Of a DNA stretch of 64,000 nucleotides, positions 33,877 to 42,537 are shown one piece after another. A program made the translations under genes and the position numbers. The stretch comes from Nocardia sp. (GTDB taxonomy: Bacteria > Actinomycetota > Actinomycetes > Mycobacteriales > Mycobacteriaceae). The notes below the pieces were generated by a model. That model was given only the letters and a program-made list of their open reading frames with translations, had not been told where the DNA came from and did not search any database. How positions within the stretch are numbered: position 1 is the stretch's first letter; every line of letters starts with the position of its first letter. Location of the stretch: contig NZ_JAODNK010000132.1 of assembly GCF_025465275.1 (NCBI RefSeq), positions 1-64,000 of the forward strand, read 5' to 3'.

Positions 33877-34323
33877 TCACGGACAGGACGGCTGCACACC
33901 CAGCAGCGTCGGATCCTTGGCCCGCTTCCCCCACTCCTGCGCCGGATTCGCCACCAGCCGCCGGGTACGTAGATCCATCAGCCCACTCACATGACTGACG
34001 GTCGCGGAGAGCTCCCCATCAGCCCGAATCAGGTTGTGCTCAACGCGGTACGTCTTCCCCTCACCCCACATCCAAGAGCACGACACCTCTACCGAATCCC
34101 CCGCCCGCAACTCCCTGTGGTACTTGATCACCGTCTCCAAATTCACCGGACCCAACCCCTCAGCCAGCAACTCCGCCACCGAAATCCCCGCAGCCTGAAC
34201 ACATTCGAACCGTGAATGATCAGCAAACTGCTGATACGCAGCCCCCGTCACATGCAACTGCGGATCCAGATCAGACACCCTGACCTCGATCCGAATCCGG
34301 AACGGCTCATACGTATTCGTCAC
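33877..34323 (-). CDS. Acyl-CoA thioesterase, 4-hydroxybenzoyl-CoA thioesterase fold
   Basis: A 148-residue hot-dog-fold thioesterase that probably hydrolyses an acyl-CoA. IRIEVRVSDLDPQLHVTGAAYQQFADHSRFE matches the 4HBT/YbgC signature (the catalytic Asp in the D-x-D-x-Q/N-x-H-V motif), and VIKYHRELRAGDSVEV follows. It starts at GTG 34323, preceded by AAGGGTGGGG. It lies upstream of ruvC in the same direction with 87 bases between, and downstream of the macro-domain gene by 40 bases. Confidence 0.85.
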   Translation of the reverse strand: MTNTYEPFRIRIEVRVSDLDPQLHVTGAAYQQFADHSRFECVQAAGISVAELLAEGLGPVNLETVIKYHRELRAGDSVEVSCSWMWGEGKTYRVEHNLIRADGELSATVSHVSGLMDLRTRRLVANPAQEWGKRAKDPTLLGVQPSCP

Positions 34324-34363
34324 AACCCCACCCTTGCAGACCCCACCGACAAGAACGCGCTGC

Positions 34364-34873
34364 TCAGATTCCTTGCGCAAGAAAGGCCTGGTAGGCGTCC
34401 TCGGTGAACAAAACGAATCGCACTTCACGCACGGCGGTGTCGGTTCCGCGGACGGTCTCGACCGCAAGCCGAGCCCCATCGTCGATGGGCCACCCGAAGA
34501 TCCCCGTGGAGATCGCCGGAAACGCGACCGTCCGCGCCCCCAATTCATCTGCCACACGCAGCGATTCCCGATAGCACGACACCAACAATTCGGACCGATC
34601 CGCACTCTCCGACCACACCGGCCCCACCGTATGAATCACCCATCGCGCCGGCAGCCGCCCCGCCGTGGTGGCCACCGCCTGCCCGGTCCCCAACCCACGC
34701 CCGTAGTGCGAAGCCCGCAAGGCCCGGCACGCAGCAAGAATCTCGGGCCCGCCTTTGCGATGAATAGCCCCGTCCACACCCCCACCGCCCAGCAGTGACG
34801 AATTCGCCGCATTCACCACCGCATCCACATCCTGCCCAGTGATGTCCCCCCGAACCGCAACCAATTCGACCAT
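34364..34873 (-). CDS. Macro-domain protein, probable O-acetyl-ADP-ribose deacetylase
   Basis: A 169-residue single-domain protein. The diagnostic ADP-ribose-binding elements are VRGDITGQDVDAVVNAANSS, LLGGGGVDGAIHRKGG and the phosphate loop ISTGIFGWP, with WVIHTVGPVW between. Such MacroD-type enzymes hydrolyse O-acetyl-ADP-ribose or remove ADP-ribose from proteins. The ATG at 34873 gives MVELVAV. No NAD-consuming partner (sirtuin, ART toxin) is adjacent, so a housekeeping role is more likely than a toxin-antitoxin one. Confidence 0.92.
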   Translation of the reverse strand: MVELVAVRGDITGQDVDAVVNAANSSLLGGGGVDGAIHRKGGPEILAACRALRASHYGRGLGTGQAVATTAGRLPARWVIHTVGPVWSESADRSELLVSCYRESLRVADELGARTVAFPAISTGIFGWPIDDGARLAVETVRGTDTAVREVRFVLFTEDAYQAFLAQGI

Positions 34874-34949
34874 GCCCGCATTCTCGCACCGGACGACACA
34901 GCAGGAGGTGGCAGGATGAGTCTGCCGGAGTGTTCTCAGGGGGTTGAAT

Positions 34950-35192
34950 ATGAAGCGGCACATCGAGTTCGAACGACTGCACAACTTCCGGGATCTGGGT
35001 GGCTACCGGACCGGCGACGGGCGGATGGTCGCGTGGGGACGGTTGTATCGATCCGACTCGCTGGGAAAGCTACGCGACCAAAACTGGAATCACTTCCTCG
35101 ACCTGAATATTCGCACGGTCATAGATCTGCGGTATCCGTGGGAGATCGAGGCCAAGAGTTCGGTTCCCGAGCCGGAACGATCGAGAAGCTGA
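34950..35192 (+). pseudogene. Truncated tyrosine phosphatase (PtpB/Y_phosphatase3-like) N-terminal fragment
   Basis: Eighty codons encode the N-terminal part of a PtpB-like phosphatase: LHNFRDLGGYRTGDGR, GRLYRSDSLGKL, and IRTVIDLRYPWEIE are characteristic. The catalytic P-loop (HCxxGKDRTG) and about 150 further residues are missing; the frame stops at 35192 and a hairpin follows seven bases later. Probably inactive; a deletion removed the 3' part. Confidence 0.75.
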
Positions 35193-35198
35193 AAGTCC

Positions 35199-35227
35199 GG
35201 CTGGTCACCGATGCGTAGTGACCAGCC
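35199..35227. terminator. Hairpin after the truncated phosphatase
   Basis: GGCTGGTCAC (35199-35208) and GTGACCAGCC (35218-35227) pair perfectly around nine bases, between the fragment and the convergent secreted-protein gene. Confidence 0.65.
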
Positions 35228-35240
35228 ACAAACAGTCAGG

Positions 35241-35675
35241 TCACCCGGCGGAGCCGGTGCGGGGGCCGAGTTTTTGGTCGTTGTCGACTGTTGCGGTTCG
35301 GTAGTCGATGGTGAGGGGATAGGTGGAGTCCCAGGTGCCGGGGTCTTGGACCTGGTTGTTCTGCCAGGTGCCGTCCGGCTGCATTGTCGACTCCGAGTGG
35401 GAGGTGCCGGGCTGGTAGTTACTTGGGCAGGAGATGGGGACCTGCTCGGTAGCGCGGCGGCCTACGTAGGCCGAGAAGTCGTGGGCGCCACCGCCGATCG
35501 AGCAGGTCACCTGGCCGGTGACGTAGTAGATGTCGTCGGTGTCGTTGCGGCAGGTGTAGTCGCTGCACGAGACGCCGGAGGCCAGATCTTTCGCGGCGGC
35601 TTGCGGGGCGAGTACCGCTACTGCGGCGGAGGTCAGGGCGGCGATGCCGAGAGCTACGGTCAACGGTTGCGCCAT
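35241..35675 (-). CDS. Small secreted protein of unknown function
   Basis: A 144-residue protein with an apparent Sec signal peptide (MAQPLTVALGIAALTSAAVAVLA, cleavage after an AxA near residue 28). The mature part has four Cys (two near the start, SCSDYTC, and two more at QVTCS and ISCPS), enough for two disulfides. No known domain is recognised; the Ser/Thr/Gln-rich C-terminus is extracytoplasmic. AAGGAG lies 11 bases before the ATG. It is on the minus strand after yebC but separated by a strong terminator, so it is its own unit. Confidence 0.72.
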   Translation of the reverse strand: MAQPLTVALGIAALTSAAVAVLAPQAAAKDLASGVSCSDYTCRNDTDDIYYVTGQVTCSIGGGAHDFSAYVGRRATEQVPISCPSNYQPGTSHSESTMQPDGTWQNNQVQDPGTWDSTYPLTIDYRTATVDNDQKLGPRTGSAG

Positions 35676-35731
35676 GCGTATGTCAACTCCTTCGTCAGCC
35701 CGACCTGAAAACCACTGTACCGATACGAAAA

Positions 35732-35767
35732 TCGAAGGCCGCCCCCAAAAATGGGGGCGGCCTTCGA
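35732..35767 (-). terminator. Terminator of yebC
   Basis: The 15 bases at 35732-35746 are the exact reverse complement of 35753-35767 with a six-base AAAAAT loop; it starts 21 bases after the yebC stop on the minus strand. Confidence 0.88.
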
Positions 35768-35787
35768 GTACCGGGAGGGGGGCGAAC

Positions 35788-36540
35788 TCAGTCGTCGAGT
35801 TCGGCGAGGACCTCATCGGAGATGTCCACGTTGGTGTAGACGTTCTGGACATCATCGCTGTCTTCGAGAGCGTCGATCAGCTTGAAGACCTTGCGGGCGG
35901 TGTCGGCGTCGACCGAAACCGACATCGACGGCTGGAAGCCCGAGTCGGCCGAGTCGTAGTCGAAACCGGCCTGCTGCAGCGCGGTACGGACCGCGATCAG
36001 ATCGCTCGGATCGGAAATGACCTCGAAGGACTCGCCCAGATCGTTGACCTCTTCGGCGCCGGCATCGAGCACCGCCATGAGCACATCGTCCTCGGAGTGG
36101 TTGTGCTTCTCCAGGGTGACCAGGCCCTTGCGGTGGAACAGGTACGACACCGAACCCGGGTCTGCCATATTGCCGCCGTTGCGGGTCATCGCCAAGCGCA
36201 CTTCACCGGCAGCGCGGTTGCGATTATCGGTGAGGCACTCGATCAGCACGGCAACACCATTGGGGCCGTAGCCCTCGTACATGATGGTCTGCCAGTCGGC
36301 GCCGCCGGCTTCTTCGCCACCGCCGCGCTTGCGAGCGCGCTCGATATTGTCATTGGGCACCGACGACTTCTTCGCCTTGATAATGGCGTCGTACAACGTC
36401 GGATTGCCGTCCGGGTCACTACCACCGGTGCGGGCCGCCACCTCGATGTTCTTGATCAATTTCGCGAAGAGCTTGCCGCGCTTCGCGTCGATCCCGGCCT
36501 TCTTGTGCTTGGTGGTGGCCCATTTGGAGTGGCCGCTCAT
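35788..36540 (-). CDS. yebC: YebC/PmpR-family regulatory or ribosome-associated protein
   Basis: A 250-residue YebC. The N-terminal MSGHSKWATTKHKKAGIDAKRGKLF, the PNDNIERARKRGGG motif and YEGYGPNGVAVLIECLTDNRNR are diagnostic. These proteins are described as DNA-binding regulators and, in some bacteria, as translation factors for proline-rich stretches. It follows pdxT by about 80 bases, an order shared with M. tuberculosis (Rv2604c-Rv2603c). Confidence 0.97.
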   Translation of the reverse strand: MSGHSKWATTKHKKAGIDAKRGKLFAKLIKNIEVAARTGGSDPDGNPTLYDAIIKAKKSSVPNDNIERARKRGGGEEAGGADWQTIMYEGYGPNGVAVLIECLTDNRNRAAGEVRLAMTRNGGNMADPGSVSYLFHRKGLVTLEKHNHSEDDVLMAVLDAGAEEVNDLGESFEVISDPSDLIAVRTALQQAGFDYDSADSGFQPSMSVSVDADTARKVFKLIDALEDSDDVQNVYTNVDISDEVLAELDD

Positions 36541-36616
36541 TCCCTACTTCCTCTTTTCAGGGGGCAGGAGCCCACAGATGGACAGCGCCCCAGTCTACTG
36601 ATCTTGTGCAGCCGGG

Positions 36617-37228
36617 TTACACCCCGATGCGCGGGCGCACCACGGTGTCGACGAACAGCCGGTGCACCCGCAGGTCGCCGGTCACCTCCGGGTGGAAGGA
36701 CGTGGCCAGCACATTGCCCTGCCGCACCGCGACGATGGTGCCCGCGGCGGGTCCGGAGGGCACGCGCGCCAGCACCTCGACATTGTCGCCCGCCCGCTCC
36801 ACCCATGGGGCACGAATGAAAACCGCGCGTACCGGGCCGTCATCCAGGCCGCGGAATTCCAGATCGGTTTCGAAGGAATCCACCTGACGACCGAAGGCAT
36901 TGCGCCGCACCGTCATATCGATGGCGTTCAGCGTATGCATGTCCGGGCGGGTGTCTAGCACCTCGGAGGCCAGCAGGATCATGCCCGCGCAAGACCCGTA
37001 GGCGGGCAGGCCGTCACGCAGTCGTTTGCGCAGCGGCTCCAGCAGGTCGAAGACCTCCAGCAGTTTGCTGATGGTGGTCGACTCGCCACCGGGCAGCACC
37101 AATCCGTCGACGGCATCGAGTTCGGATTCGCGGCGCACGGCCACCGGCTCGGCGCCGCACGCTGCCAGCGCGTGCATATGCTCGCGCACGTCGCCCTGCA
37201 GGGCCAGCACACCAATCGTCGGAGTCAC
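36617..37228 (-). CDS. pdxT: Pyridoxal 5'-phosphate synthase glutaminase subunit PdxT
   Basis: A 203-residue class-I glutaminase that supplies ammonia to PdxS for vitamin B6 synthesis. The triad is visible: Cys in YGSCAGMI, and His/Glu in ATSFHPEVTGD; LPGGESTTISKLL is also typical. GTG 37228 is the probable start (VTPTIGVLALQGD); ATG 37240 would add four residues. No pdxS gene adjoins it here; in M. tuberculosis the acyl-CoA thioesterase gene tesB2 lies between pdxT and pdxS. Confidence 0.96.
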   Translation of the reverse strand: MTPTIGVLALQGDVREHMHALAACGAEPVAVRRESELDAVDGLVLPGGESTTISKLLEVFDLLEPLRKRLRDGLPAYGSCAGMILLASEVLDTRPDMHTLNAIDMTVRRNAFGRQVDSFETDLEFRGLDDGPVRAVFIRAPWVERAGDNVEVLARVPSGPAAGTIVAVRQGNVLATSFHPEVTGDLRVHRLFVDTVVRPRIGV

Positions 37229-37334
37229 GCCGTCGAGCATACGTTCGGGTGCTGATGTGGCCCTGCTCACCCAGGGTGTGAAGGTTTCGTTAGGACGGGT
37301 GTCCAGGTGTCGATCGAGGTGAACACTCCGCGAT

Positions 37335-39140
37335 GTGACTGATGTGTTACGAGAAACCACACCCGGCCCGCGCGGTGGGGTTGACGCTCCGCCGCCGAAG
37401 CACGGGCTGACTGTTTCGACCGGGTTGGCCGGCCTTTCGCTGGATGCCATGGCGTCGGTCGCCTACGGCCCCGAGGCGATCGTGCTGGTGCTGGCCGCCG
37501 CAGGCTCGGCCGGGCTGGGATACACGCTGCCGGTGACCCTGGCCATCGTGGTCCTGCTGACCGTTCTCATCGCCTCCTACCGGCAGGTCATCGCGGCCTT
37601 CCCGAATGGCGGCGGCGCGTACGCGGTGGCCAAGGAACGGCTCGGACGTCGCACCAGTCTGGTCGCCGCGGCCTCACTGATCGTCGACTATGTGCTAAAT
37701 GTCGCGGTCTCCATCGCGGCCGGTGTGGCCGCACTGACGTCCGCGTTCCCCGAGCTGCTGCCGTACACAATGTGGGTCTGCCTGGCGGTGCTGGTGGGCA
37801 TCACGGCGCTGAACCTGTACGGCATCCGGGAGAGCGCGCGGGCCTTCATGGCCCCGACCGCCGTCTTCGTCATCGGCATCTTCGCGGTGATCATCGCGGG
37901 ACTGCTGCGGTCGGACCCGGCGAGCGTCTCGAGCGGCGCCGCCGTGGCGACCGATGCCAAGACCATCGGAGTCCTGCTGCTGCTCAAGGCATTCTCCAGC
38001 GGTTGCGCGGCACTCACCGGCGTCGAAGCCATCGCGAACGCGGTACCGAGCTTCGCGCAGCCCCGAGTCAAGCGGGCCCAGCGCGCCGAGGTGGCCCTGG
38101 GCCTGCTGCTCGGCCTCATGCTGATCGGCCTGGCCACCCTGATCGGGAAGTTCTCGATCCACCCGATCGACGGCACCACCGTCCTGTCACAACTGACCGA
38201 AGCCGCCCTCGGCCACGGAATCGCCTACTACGTCGTGCAATTCGCGACGGTGCTGCTGCTGGCGCTGGCCGCCAACACCTCCTACGGCGGGCTGCCGACG
38301 CTCACCAAGATCCTCGCCGACGACAATTGCCTGCCGCACCGTTTCGCGGTGACCTCCCCGCGCCAGGTGTACCGATTCGGCGTACTGGCACTGGGCATTT
38401 CGTCCGCGGTGCTGCTGGCGGCCTCCGAGGGCAATATGAACGCGCTGGTGCCGCTGTTCGCCATCGGCGTCTTCGTCGGCTTCACCATCGCCCAGGTCGG
38501 CATGGTCCGGCACTGGCTCGCCACACGCAGCGACGGCTGGCAATGGCGTACGGCCCTCAATGGTTTCGGCGCGGTCCTCACTTTCGTCGCCGCGATCGTC
38601 ACCACCTCCATGAAATTCACCGAGGGCGCCTGGCTGATCGTGCTGGTGCTTCCGCTGCTGGTGATGGTCATGGAACGAATTCGCAAGATCTACGGCCGAA
38701 TCGACGGCTGCCGCGGCGCCGGCTGCGTCCCGGAAACACCCCGCCCGACCGAGACCGCCATCGTGGTCCCCGTCTCCGAGGTATCCGAGCTGAGCCGCGA
38801 AGCCCTCTCCGCCGCAATGTCATTGGGCCGCGATGTGATCGCCGTCCACGTCTGCATGCACGACGAGAACATCACCGTCTTCACCAAGGAGTGGGAAGCG
38901 TGGCATCCCGATGTGCGCCTGGTACTCCTCGAAGACGGCGACGCCACGGTCGGCGGGCCGGTGGCCCGGTATGTCCGCGACCATTTCGAAGGCCGCCGCA
39001 AGGTCGTAGTAATCGCCGAGGTCGAACCCCCCGCAGGCTGGAACCACGTCCTGCCCAGCCACCGCAGTGATGAGCTGGAGCGAGTCCTGCGCAAGATGCC
39101 GGACACCGTGGTCTGCCACCTGCGCGTGCAAACGGCCTAA
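37335..39140 (+). CDS. APC-superfamily transporter of the KimA/YdaO type
   Basis: A 601-residue protein from a GTG start. About 12 membrane helices fill residues 30-455 (for example LSLDAMASVAYGPEAIVLVL at the discontinuous first helix), followed by a cytoplasmic domain of about 130 residues with the universal-stress-protein-like fold (TAIVVPVSEVSELSREALSAAMSLGRDVIAVHV). This architecture matches KimA, the potassium importer of Bacillus subtilis known to bind c-di-AMP; an amino-acid transport role is possible. It is divergent from pdxT and ends before a hairpin. No c-di-AMP riboswitch fits in the 106-base upstream gap. Confidence 0.85.
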   Translation: MTDVLRETTPGPRGGVDAPPPKHGLTVSTGLAGLSLDAMASVAYGPEAIVLVLAAAGSAGLGYTLPVTLAIVVLLTVLIASYRQVIAAFPNGGGAYAVAKERLGRRTSLVAAASLIVDYVLNVAVSIAAGVAALTSAFPELLPYTMWVCLAVLVGITALNLYGIRESARAFMAPTAVFVIGIFAVIIAGLLRSDPASVSSGAAVATDAKTIGVLLLLKAFSSGCAALTGVEAIANAVPSFAQPRVKRAQRAEVALGLLLGLMLIGLATLIGKFSIHPIDGTTVLSQLTEAALGHGIAYYVVQFATVLLLALAANTSYGGLPTLTKILADDNCLPHRFAVTSPRQVYRFGVLALGISSAVLLAASEGNMNALVPLFAIGVFVGFTIAQVGMVRHWLATRSDGWQWRTALNGFGAVLTFVAAIVTTSMKFTEGAWLIVLVLPLLVMVMERIRKIYGRIDGCRGAGCVPETPRPTETAIVVPVSEVSELSREALSAAMSLGRDVIAVHVCMHDENITVFTKEWEAWHPDVRLVLLEDGDATVGGPVARYVRDHFEGRRKVVVIAEVEPPAGWNHVLPSHRSDELERVLRKMPDTVVCHLRVQTA

Positions 39141-39203
39141 CCGAGGCTGCGGCACCCCAGCACATTCGGCCACGAGCTCGAACTGCCGGTGGTGCCGAAA
39201 AGT

Positions 39204-39237
39204 AAGGCCCTGACCAGCATCTCGCTGGCAGGGCCTT
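39204..39237. terminator. Bidirectional hairpin between convergent genes
   Basis: AAGGCCCTG (39204-39212) pairs with CAGGGCCTT (39229-39237); inner CCAGC/GCTGG pairing continues the stem with a single bulge. It lies between the KimA-like gene and the convergent TetR gene. Confidence 0.7.
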
Positions 39238-39370
39238 CCACGCCAGAGATCCCATCGGCTTTGATCGCAACGCACTATTCTGCCGATTGCCGGATGGTCC
39301 GTGCGTCAGATATCCCTGGTTCAGGGCAGCAGTCGCCCGGTCACTGCGGAGCAACGTCATCCCGAGGACG

Positions 39371-39958
39371 TCACCGGGCCCGGAGACCGTCGAGGATGAG
39401 CGAGACGACCGCCGCGGAGTCCGTATCGATCTCGGGGGAGTGCCATTCCGCAGCGTGTGTCGGGTCATGAAAGCGGCTCGTCGCATTCAGGACGGCTCGT
39501 GCGATCACTTCCGGCTCGCCGGCGGCGAAGTCGCCGGTGCCGACACCGTCGATGATGATGTCCCGGAGCTGGGCGACCAGGAAGCCGACATGGTCGGAGG
39601 ACACGGTGCTGTGCTCGGCCGCCAGCACTCGGAAGGTGGCGAACAGCTCCGGATCCTCCCTGGCCTTCGCCCATTTGATGGCGAACATGGTGGTGAGCAG
39701 TGCTCGCAACCGCTCGGCTGATGGCAGTTCGGAATTGTCCGCCGCAGCGGTGAGTTCGTTCCGCACCCGGTCGAGCCAGCGCCGGATCACGGCCTCGCGG
39801 AGCGCGGCCTTGGACGCGAAGTGCCGGTACACGCTGCCGTGGCTCACACCCAACTGCCGTGCGACGTCGAGCACCGTCGTCTTGTCCGGACCGTGACGGC
39901 GCAGGATCTCCTCGGTGGCCGACACGATCGTCTCCGCGTCGAGCGGCTCCCCGCGCAT
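39371..39958 (-). CDS. TetR/AcrR-family transcriptional regulator
   Basis: A 195-residue regulator with the helix-turn-helix TTVLDVARQLGVSHGSVYRHFASKAALREAV. The ATG at 39958 is fixed by an ideal AAGGAGG ribosome site. The C-terminal domain resembles the YcdC/tetracyclin-like group. It is divergent from a quinone oxidoreductase with a 9-bp inverted repeat between them, so it probably represses that gene and itself in response to a reactive carbonyl or quinone (inference). Confidence 0.93.
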   Translation of the reverse strand: MRGEPLDAETIVSATEEILRRHGPDKTTVLDVARQLGVSHGSVYRHFASKAALREAVIRRWLDRVRNELTAAADNSELPSAERLRALLTTMFAIKWAKAREDPELFATFRVLAAEHSTVSSDHVGFLVAQLRDIIIDGVGTGDFAAGEPEVIARAVLNATSRFHDPTHAAEWHSPEIDTDSAAVVSLILDGLRAR

Positions 39959-40032
39959 CGGGCCTCCTTGTCGGCTGGTCAGGTCATCGGCCACGCGAAC
40001 CTATGTCGCCACCGAGCCGGCGGTCAAACAGT

Positions 40033-40068
40033 GTCACGTGACTGACAACTATTGAAATCTGTCAGTCA
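40033..40068. promoter_or_regulatory. Operator region between TetR gene and quinone oxidoreductase
   Basis: TGACTGACA (40039-40047) and TGTCAGTCA (40060-40068) are exact reverse complements around 12 bases (centres 21 bp apart). A perfect palindrome GTCACGTGAC (40033-40042) overlaps the left arm, and TATATACA follows the right arm as a possible -10. Confidence 0.68.
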
Positions 40069-40177
40069 TTCTATATACAGTGACTTCATCGCTCAACCAT
40101 CGACCGAGGAGACTCGTCATCAACACCTCCACCGCTTCCATTGCCGGTCGCTCCGTGTCCCGGATCGGCTCGGCCTC

Positions 40178-41191
40178 GTGAAGGCCGTCGTCTACCGCAA
40201 CAACGGTGGTCCCGACGTTCTCCAGCTGGTCGATCGCGAACCGCCCGTGCCCGCTCCCGGTGAGGTCCGCGTCCGAGTGGCAGTGTCCGGGGTCAACCCC
40301 ACCGATTGGCAGGCCCGCGCCGCCCAGGCCATGGCGTTCCCGGAGATCACGCCGCACCTGGACGGTGCCGGTGTGATCGACGCCGTCGGCGCGGGGATCG
40401 ATCAGAGCAGGGTCGGCCAGCGGGTGTGGCTGTTCATGGCCGCCGCGGGCCGGGCCACCGGCACCGCTGCGGAGTTCACCATGGTGCCGGCCGGGCAGGC
40501 CGTGCCGCTACCGGACGATGCGGGTTTCGACGTCGGCGCCGCACTCGGCGTTCCCGCGCTCACCGCGCACCGCACGCTCACCGTCGCCGAGGATGGGCCG
40601 CGTCGGCTCCGGCCCGGCGCACTGGCGGACAAGGTGGTACTCGCCGCGGGCGGGGCCGGGGCGGTCGGGCACGCGGTGATTCAACTGGCCCGCTGGTCCG
40701 GTGCCACCGTGATCAGCACAGTCAGCAGCCCGGAGAAGGCCCTGCTGGCCACCGCCGCCGGCGCCCACCACGTCGTCAATTACCGCGAGAGCGACCCTGC
40801 CGCCGAGATCCGCGCGATCGCCCCGGAAGGCGTAGACATCGTCGCTGAGGTGGCGCTCGGCGCGAACCTCACACTGGACCTGGCCGTGCTGCGGCCGCGC
40901 GGCACGATCTCGACCTACGCCAACGACGGTGGTCACCCGGTCGAATTGAATGTGCTGCAGCACATGGTGCGCAACACCCGCATGCAGTTCATAGTGCTCT
41001 ACACCGCCGGTCCTGACGTCCGTGCCGCGGCCGTCTCGGACGTCGCCGCCGCCGTCCGAGACGGCGCACTGCCGGTCGGAGAGGAGCACGGCCTGCCACT
41101 GGTCCGCTTTCCGCTCCGCCACACCGCGGATGCCCACCGGGCAGTCGAGGCCGGCACGGTAGGCAAGGTCCTGATCGACGTCATGTCGTGA
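40178..41191 (+). CDS. NADPH:quinone reductase-type oxidoreductase (MDR family)
   Basis: A 337-residue enzyme starting with GTG at 40178 (VKAVVYRNNGGPDVLQL, a typical quinone-reductase opening). The GroES-like part contains VRVAVSGVNPTDW, and the Rossmann motif is AAGGAGAVGHAVIQLARWSGA. No structural zinc Cys are present. The 5' leader of about 110 bases contains the TetR-type operator. It is a paralogue of the protein at 30449, also paired with a divergent regulator. Confidence 0.9.
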   Translation: MKAVVYRNNGGPDVLQLVDREPPVPAPGEVRVRVAVSGVNPTDWQARAAQAMAFPEITPHLDGAGVIDAVGAGIDQSRVGQRVWLFMAAAGRATGTAAEFTMVPAGQAVPLPDDAGFDVGAALGVPALTAHRTLTVAEDGPRRLRPGALADKVVLAAGGAGAVGHAVIQLARWSGATVISTVSSPEKALLATAAGAHHVVNYRESDPAAEIRAIAPEGVDIVAEVALGANLTLDLAVLRPRGTISTYANDGGHPVELNVLQHMVRNTRMQFIVLYTAGPDVRAAAVSDVAAAVRDGALPVGEEHGLPLVRFPLRHTADAHRAVEAGTVGKVLIDVMS

Positions 41192-41606
41192 CGGTCCTCC
41201 GGCCGCTCATTACGCAGGCCAGTGCCAGCGTCCTTCACCCAGGCGGACGCTCTGCCACTGGCCGTGTGCGGTGTTCGACGGCTGCGGGTCCGCGAGACAT
41301 CGGATTCCATCCCGACCACAACATGACCGATGATCGTGACGAAGTGATCTACCTCGTTCGCGACGCCCTGTAATGGCGGGGATGGGGCGGGGCCGGCGGC
41401 ATGCCCTCTGCGTTGCCGATCGTGACTTCGGTTTTCGCTGATACGGCCTTCGGCTTGCTCGGACCGTCGAGAGTCACCGATGAACGGCGTCAGGATTCAC
41501 CGATGTGGCCCCGGCCGTGAGCTTTTCGATCGAGAGGGGTTGACCTCGAGTGGGGTTGAGGGGTGAAGCTGGAGAATACTGTGCTGTCGAATCGAAGGAG
41601 TCGGTC
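41192..41606. other. 415-base gap with no supported gene
   Basis: Between the oxidoreductase and the VOC gene. A 16-codon plus-strand frame at 41323-41373 (ending IYLVRDAL) looks protein-like and may be the tail of a lost gene, but it has no ribosome site. No clear hairpin or operator was found. Confidence 0.4.
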
Positions 41607-42041
41607 ATGGCCGATATCTCTCCGCATCTGGTTGTCTCCGACCCTGAACAGGCCCTCAATTGGTATCGAGCGGTGTTCGAAGCGGCGGAGTTGAGCCGAA
41701 TCCCGCTGCCGGACGGCACCGCCTTCGCCATCGAGTTCAGCATCGGTGACACCCACCTGCATCTGGCGGGGGAGTACCCGGACATGGGCATCGTGTCACC
41801 GGCCACCCTGGGGGGCACCTATCTGGCGTTGCAGGTGGAAACCGACGACGTCGACGCCACCTTCGAACGCGCAATCGCCGCCGGAGCCAAGATCTTCCAC
41901 CCCCTCGACGACGTCTTCTACGGCGAACGCACCGGCCAGTTCATCGACCCCTTCGGCCACCGCTGGGGCGTCCGCAAACAGATCCGCGACGTCCCAGCCG
42001 ACGAGGTAGCGCGTGAGGTAGCGCGAATCTTCGGCGGCTGA
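41607..42041 (+). CDS. VOC-superfamily (PhnB/glyoxalase-like) protein
   Basis: A 144-residue protein with two babab units: HLVVSDPEQALNWYRAVFEAAEL..RIPLPDG and LALQVETDDVDATFERAIAAGA..FYGERTGQFIDPFGHRWGV. The end motif GxxxDPFGHxW is typical of the PhnB/DUF1428-like VOC group. Metal ligands in these proteins are His/Glu; H48-region (DTHLHLAGE) and GERTG could contribute. GAAGGAG precedes the ATG. Substrate unknown; many homologues are annotated only as VOC family. Confidence 0.88.
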   Translation: MADISPHLVVSDPEQALNWYRAVFEAAELSRIPLPDGTAFAIEFSIGDTHLHLAGEYPDMGIVSPATLGGTYLALQVETDDVDATFERAIAAGAKIFHPLDDVFYGERTGQFIDPFGHRWGVRKQIRDVPADEVAREVARIFGG

Positions 42042-42265
42042 CCGCGGGCCAGCCACAGCGCTGAACTAGCCGAATGCAGTGTGCCGCGCCCTCGCGCGTG
42101 CCCATGCCTGTGGAGGCCGATCCTCCACCCTGGTTGGATCCCGAAACATGGACGATCACCTTTGACAACCTGTCGTCCTGCCGGTGGAGCGGGAGCATTG
42201 CACTCGGACTGCCTGGCGCGGTGATGGCGGGTGATCGATGTAGTGAAAGAACGCGCGGATGATTC

Positions 42266-42445
42266 TCAGCGAGGGTTGAGCCGTTTCCATTCTCGGTCGC
42301 GCCAGTGCTCGACGAAACGGTGGGCCCGGCCCGGGTGGGTGTGCGCGTTGCCGCTGAGGAGGCAGTCCAACATCGCCAGCACGCGCGAGCGGTGACGCAA
42401 TTGGACGGGATCCGGAAACGCACGCAGTATTGCGATTTCAACCAC
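42266..42445 (-). CDS. Possible short hypothetical protein or gene remnant
   Basis: From GTG 42445 a 59-residue frame reads VVEIAILRAFPDPVQLRH, then a DCLLSGNAHTHPGRAHRFVEHW stretch, with helix-like composition more natural than the other frames here. There is no good ribosome site, no recognised domain, and the frame continues upstream into sequence antisense to nothing known. It may be the 3' remnant of a longer gene. Existence is uncertain. Confidence 0.28.
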   Translation of the reverse strand: MVEIAILRAFPDPVQLRHRSRVLAMLDCLLSGNAHTHPGRAHRFVEHWRDREWKRLNPR

Positions 42446-42537
42446 GGTGCGAGAGTAACGATCGTGGCTGACATGACCGCCCACGTTTGCGTTGAGCGTT
42501 CGGCGTCGAGGCTGTAGTCGTAGCGAGCCGTGCAGGC

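Noticed and set aside
34364..34873. Macro-domain protein as antitoxin of a DarT-like toxin
   Set aside because: No DarT-like or other ADP-ribosyltransferase gene adjoins it; neighbours are thioesterase and a phosphatase fragment.
37229..37334. c-di-AMP (ydaO) riboswitch before the KimA-like gene
   Set aside because: Only 106 bases separate it from pdxT and no riboswitch core was recognised.
42074..42262. 62-codon plus-strand frame after the VOC gene
   Set aside because: No ribosome site or similarity, and its end overlaps the weak minus-strand candidate.
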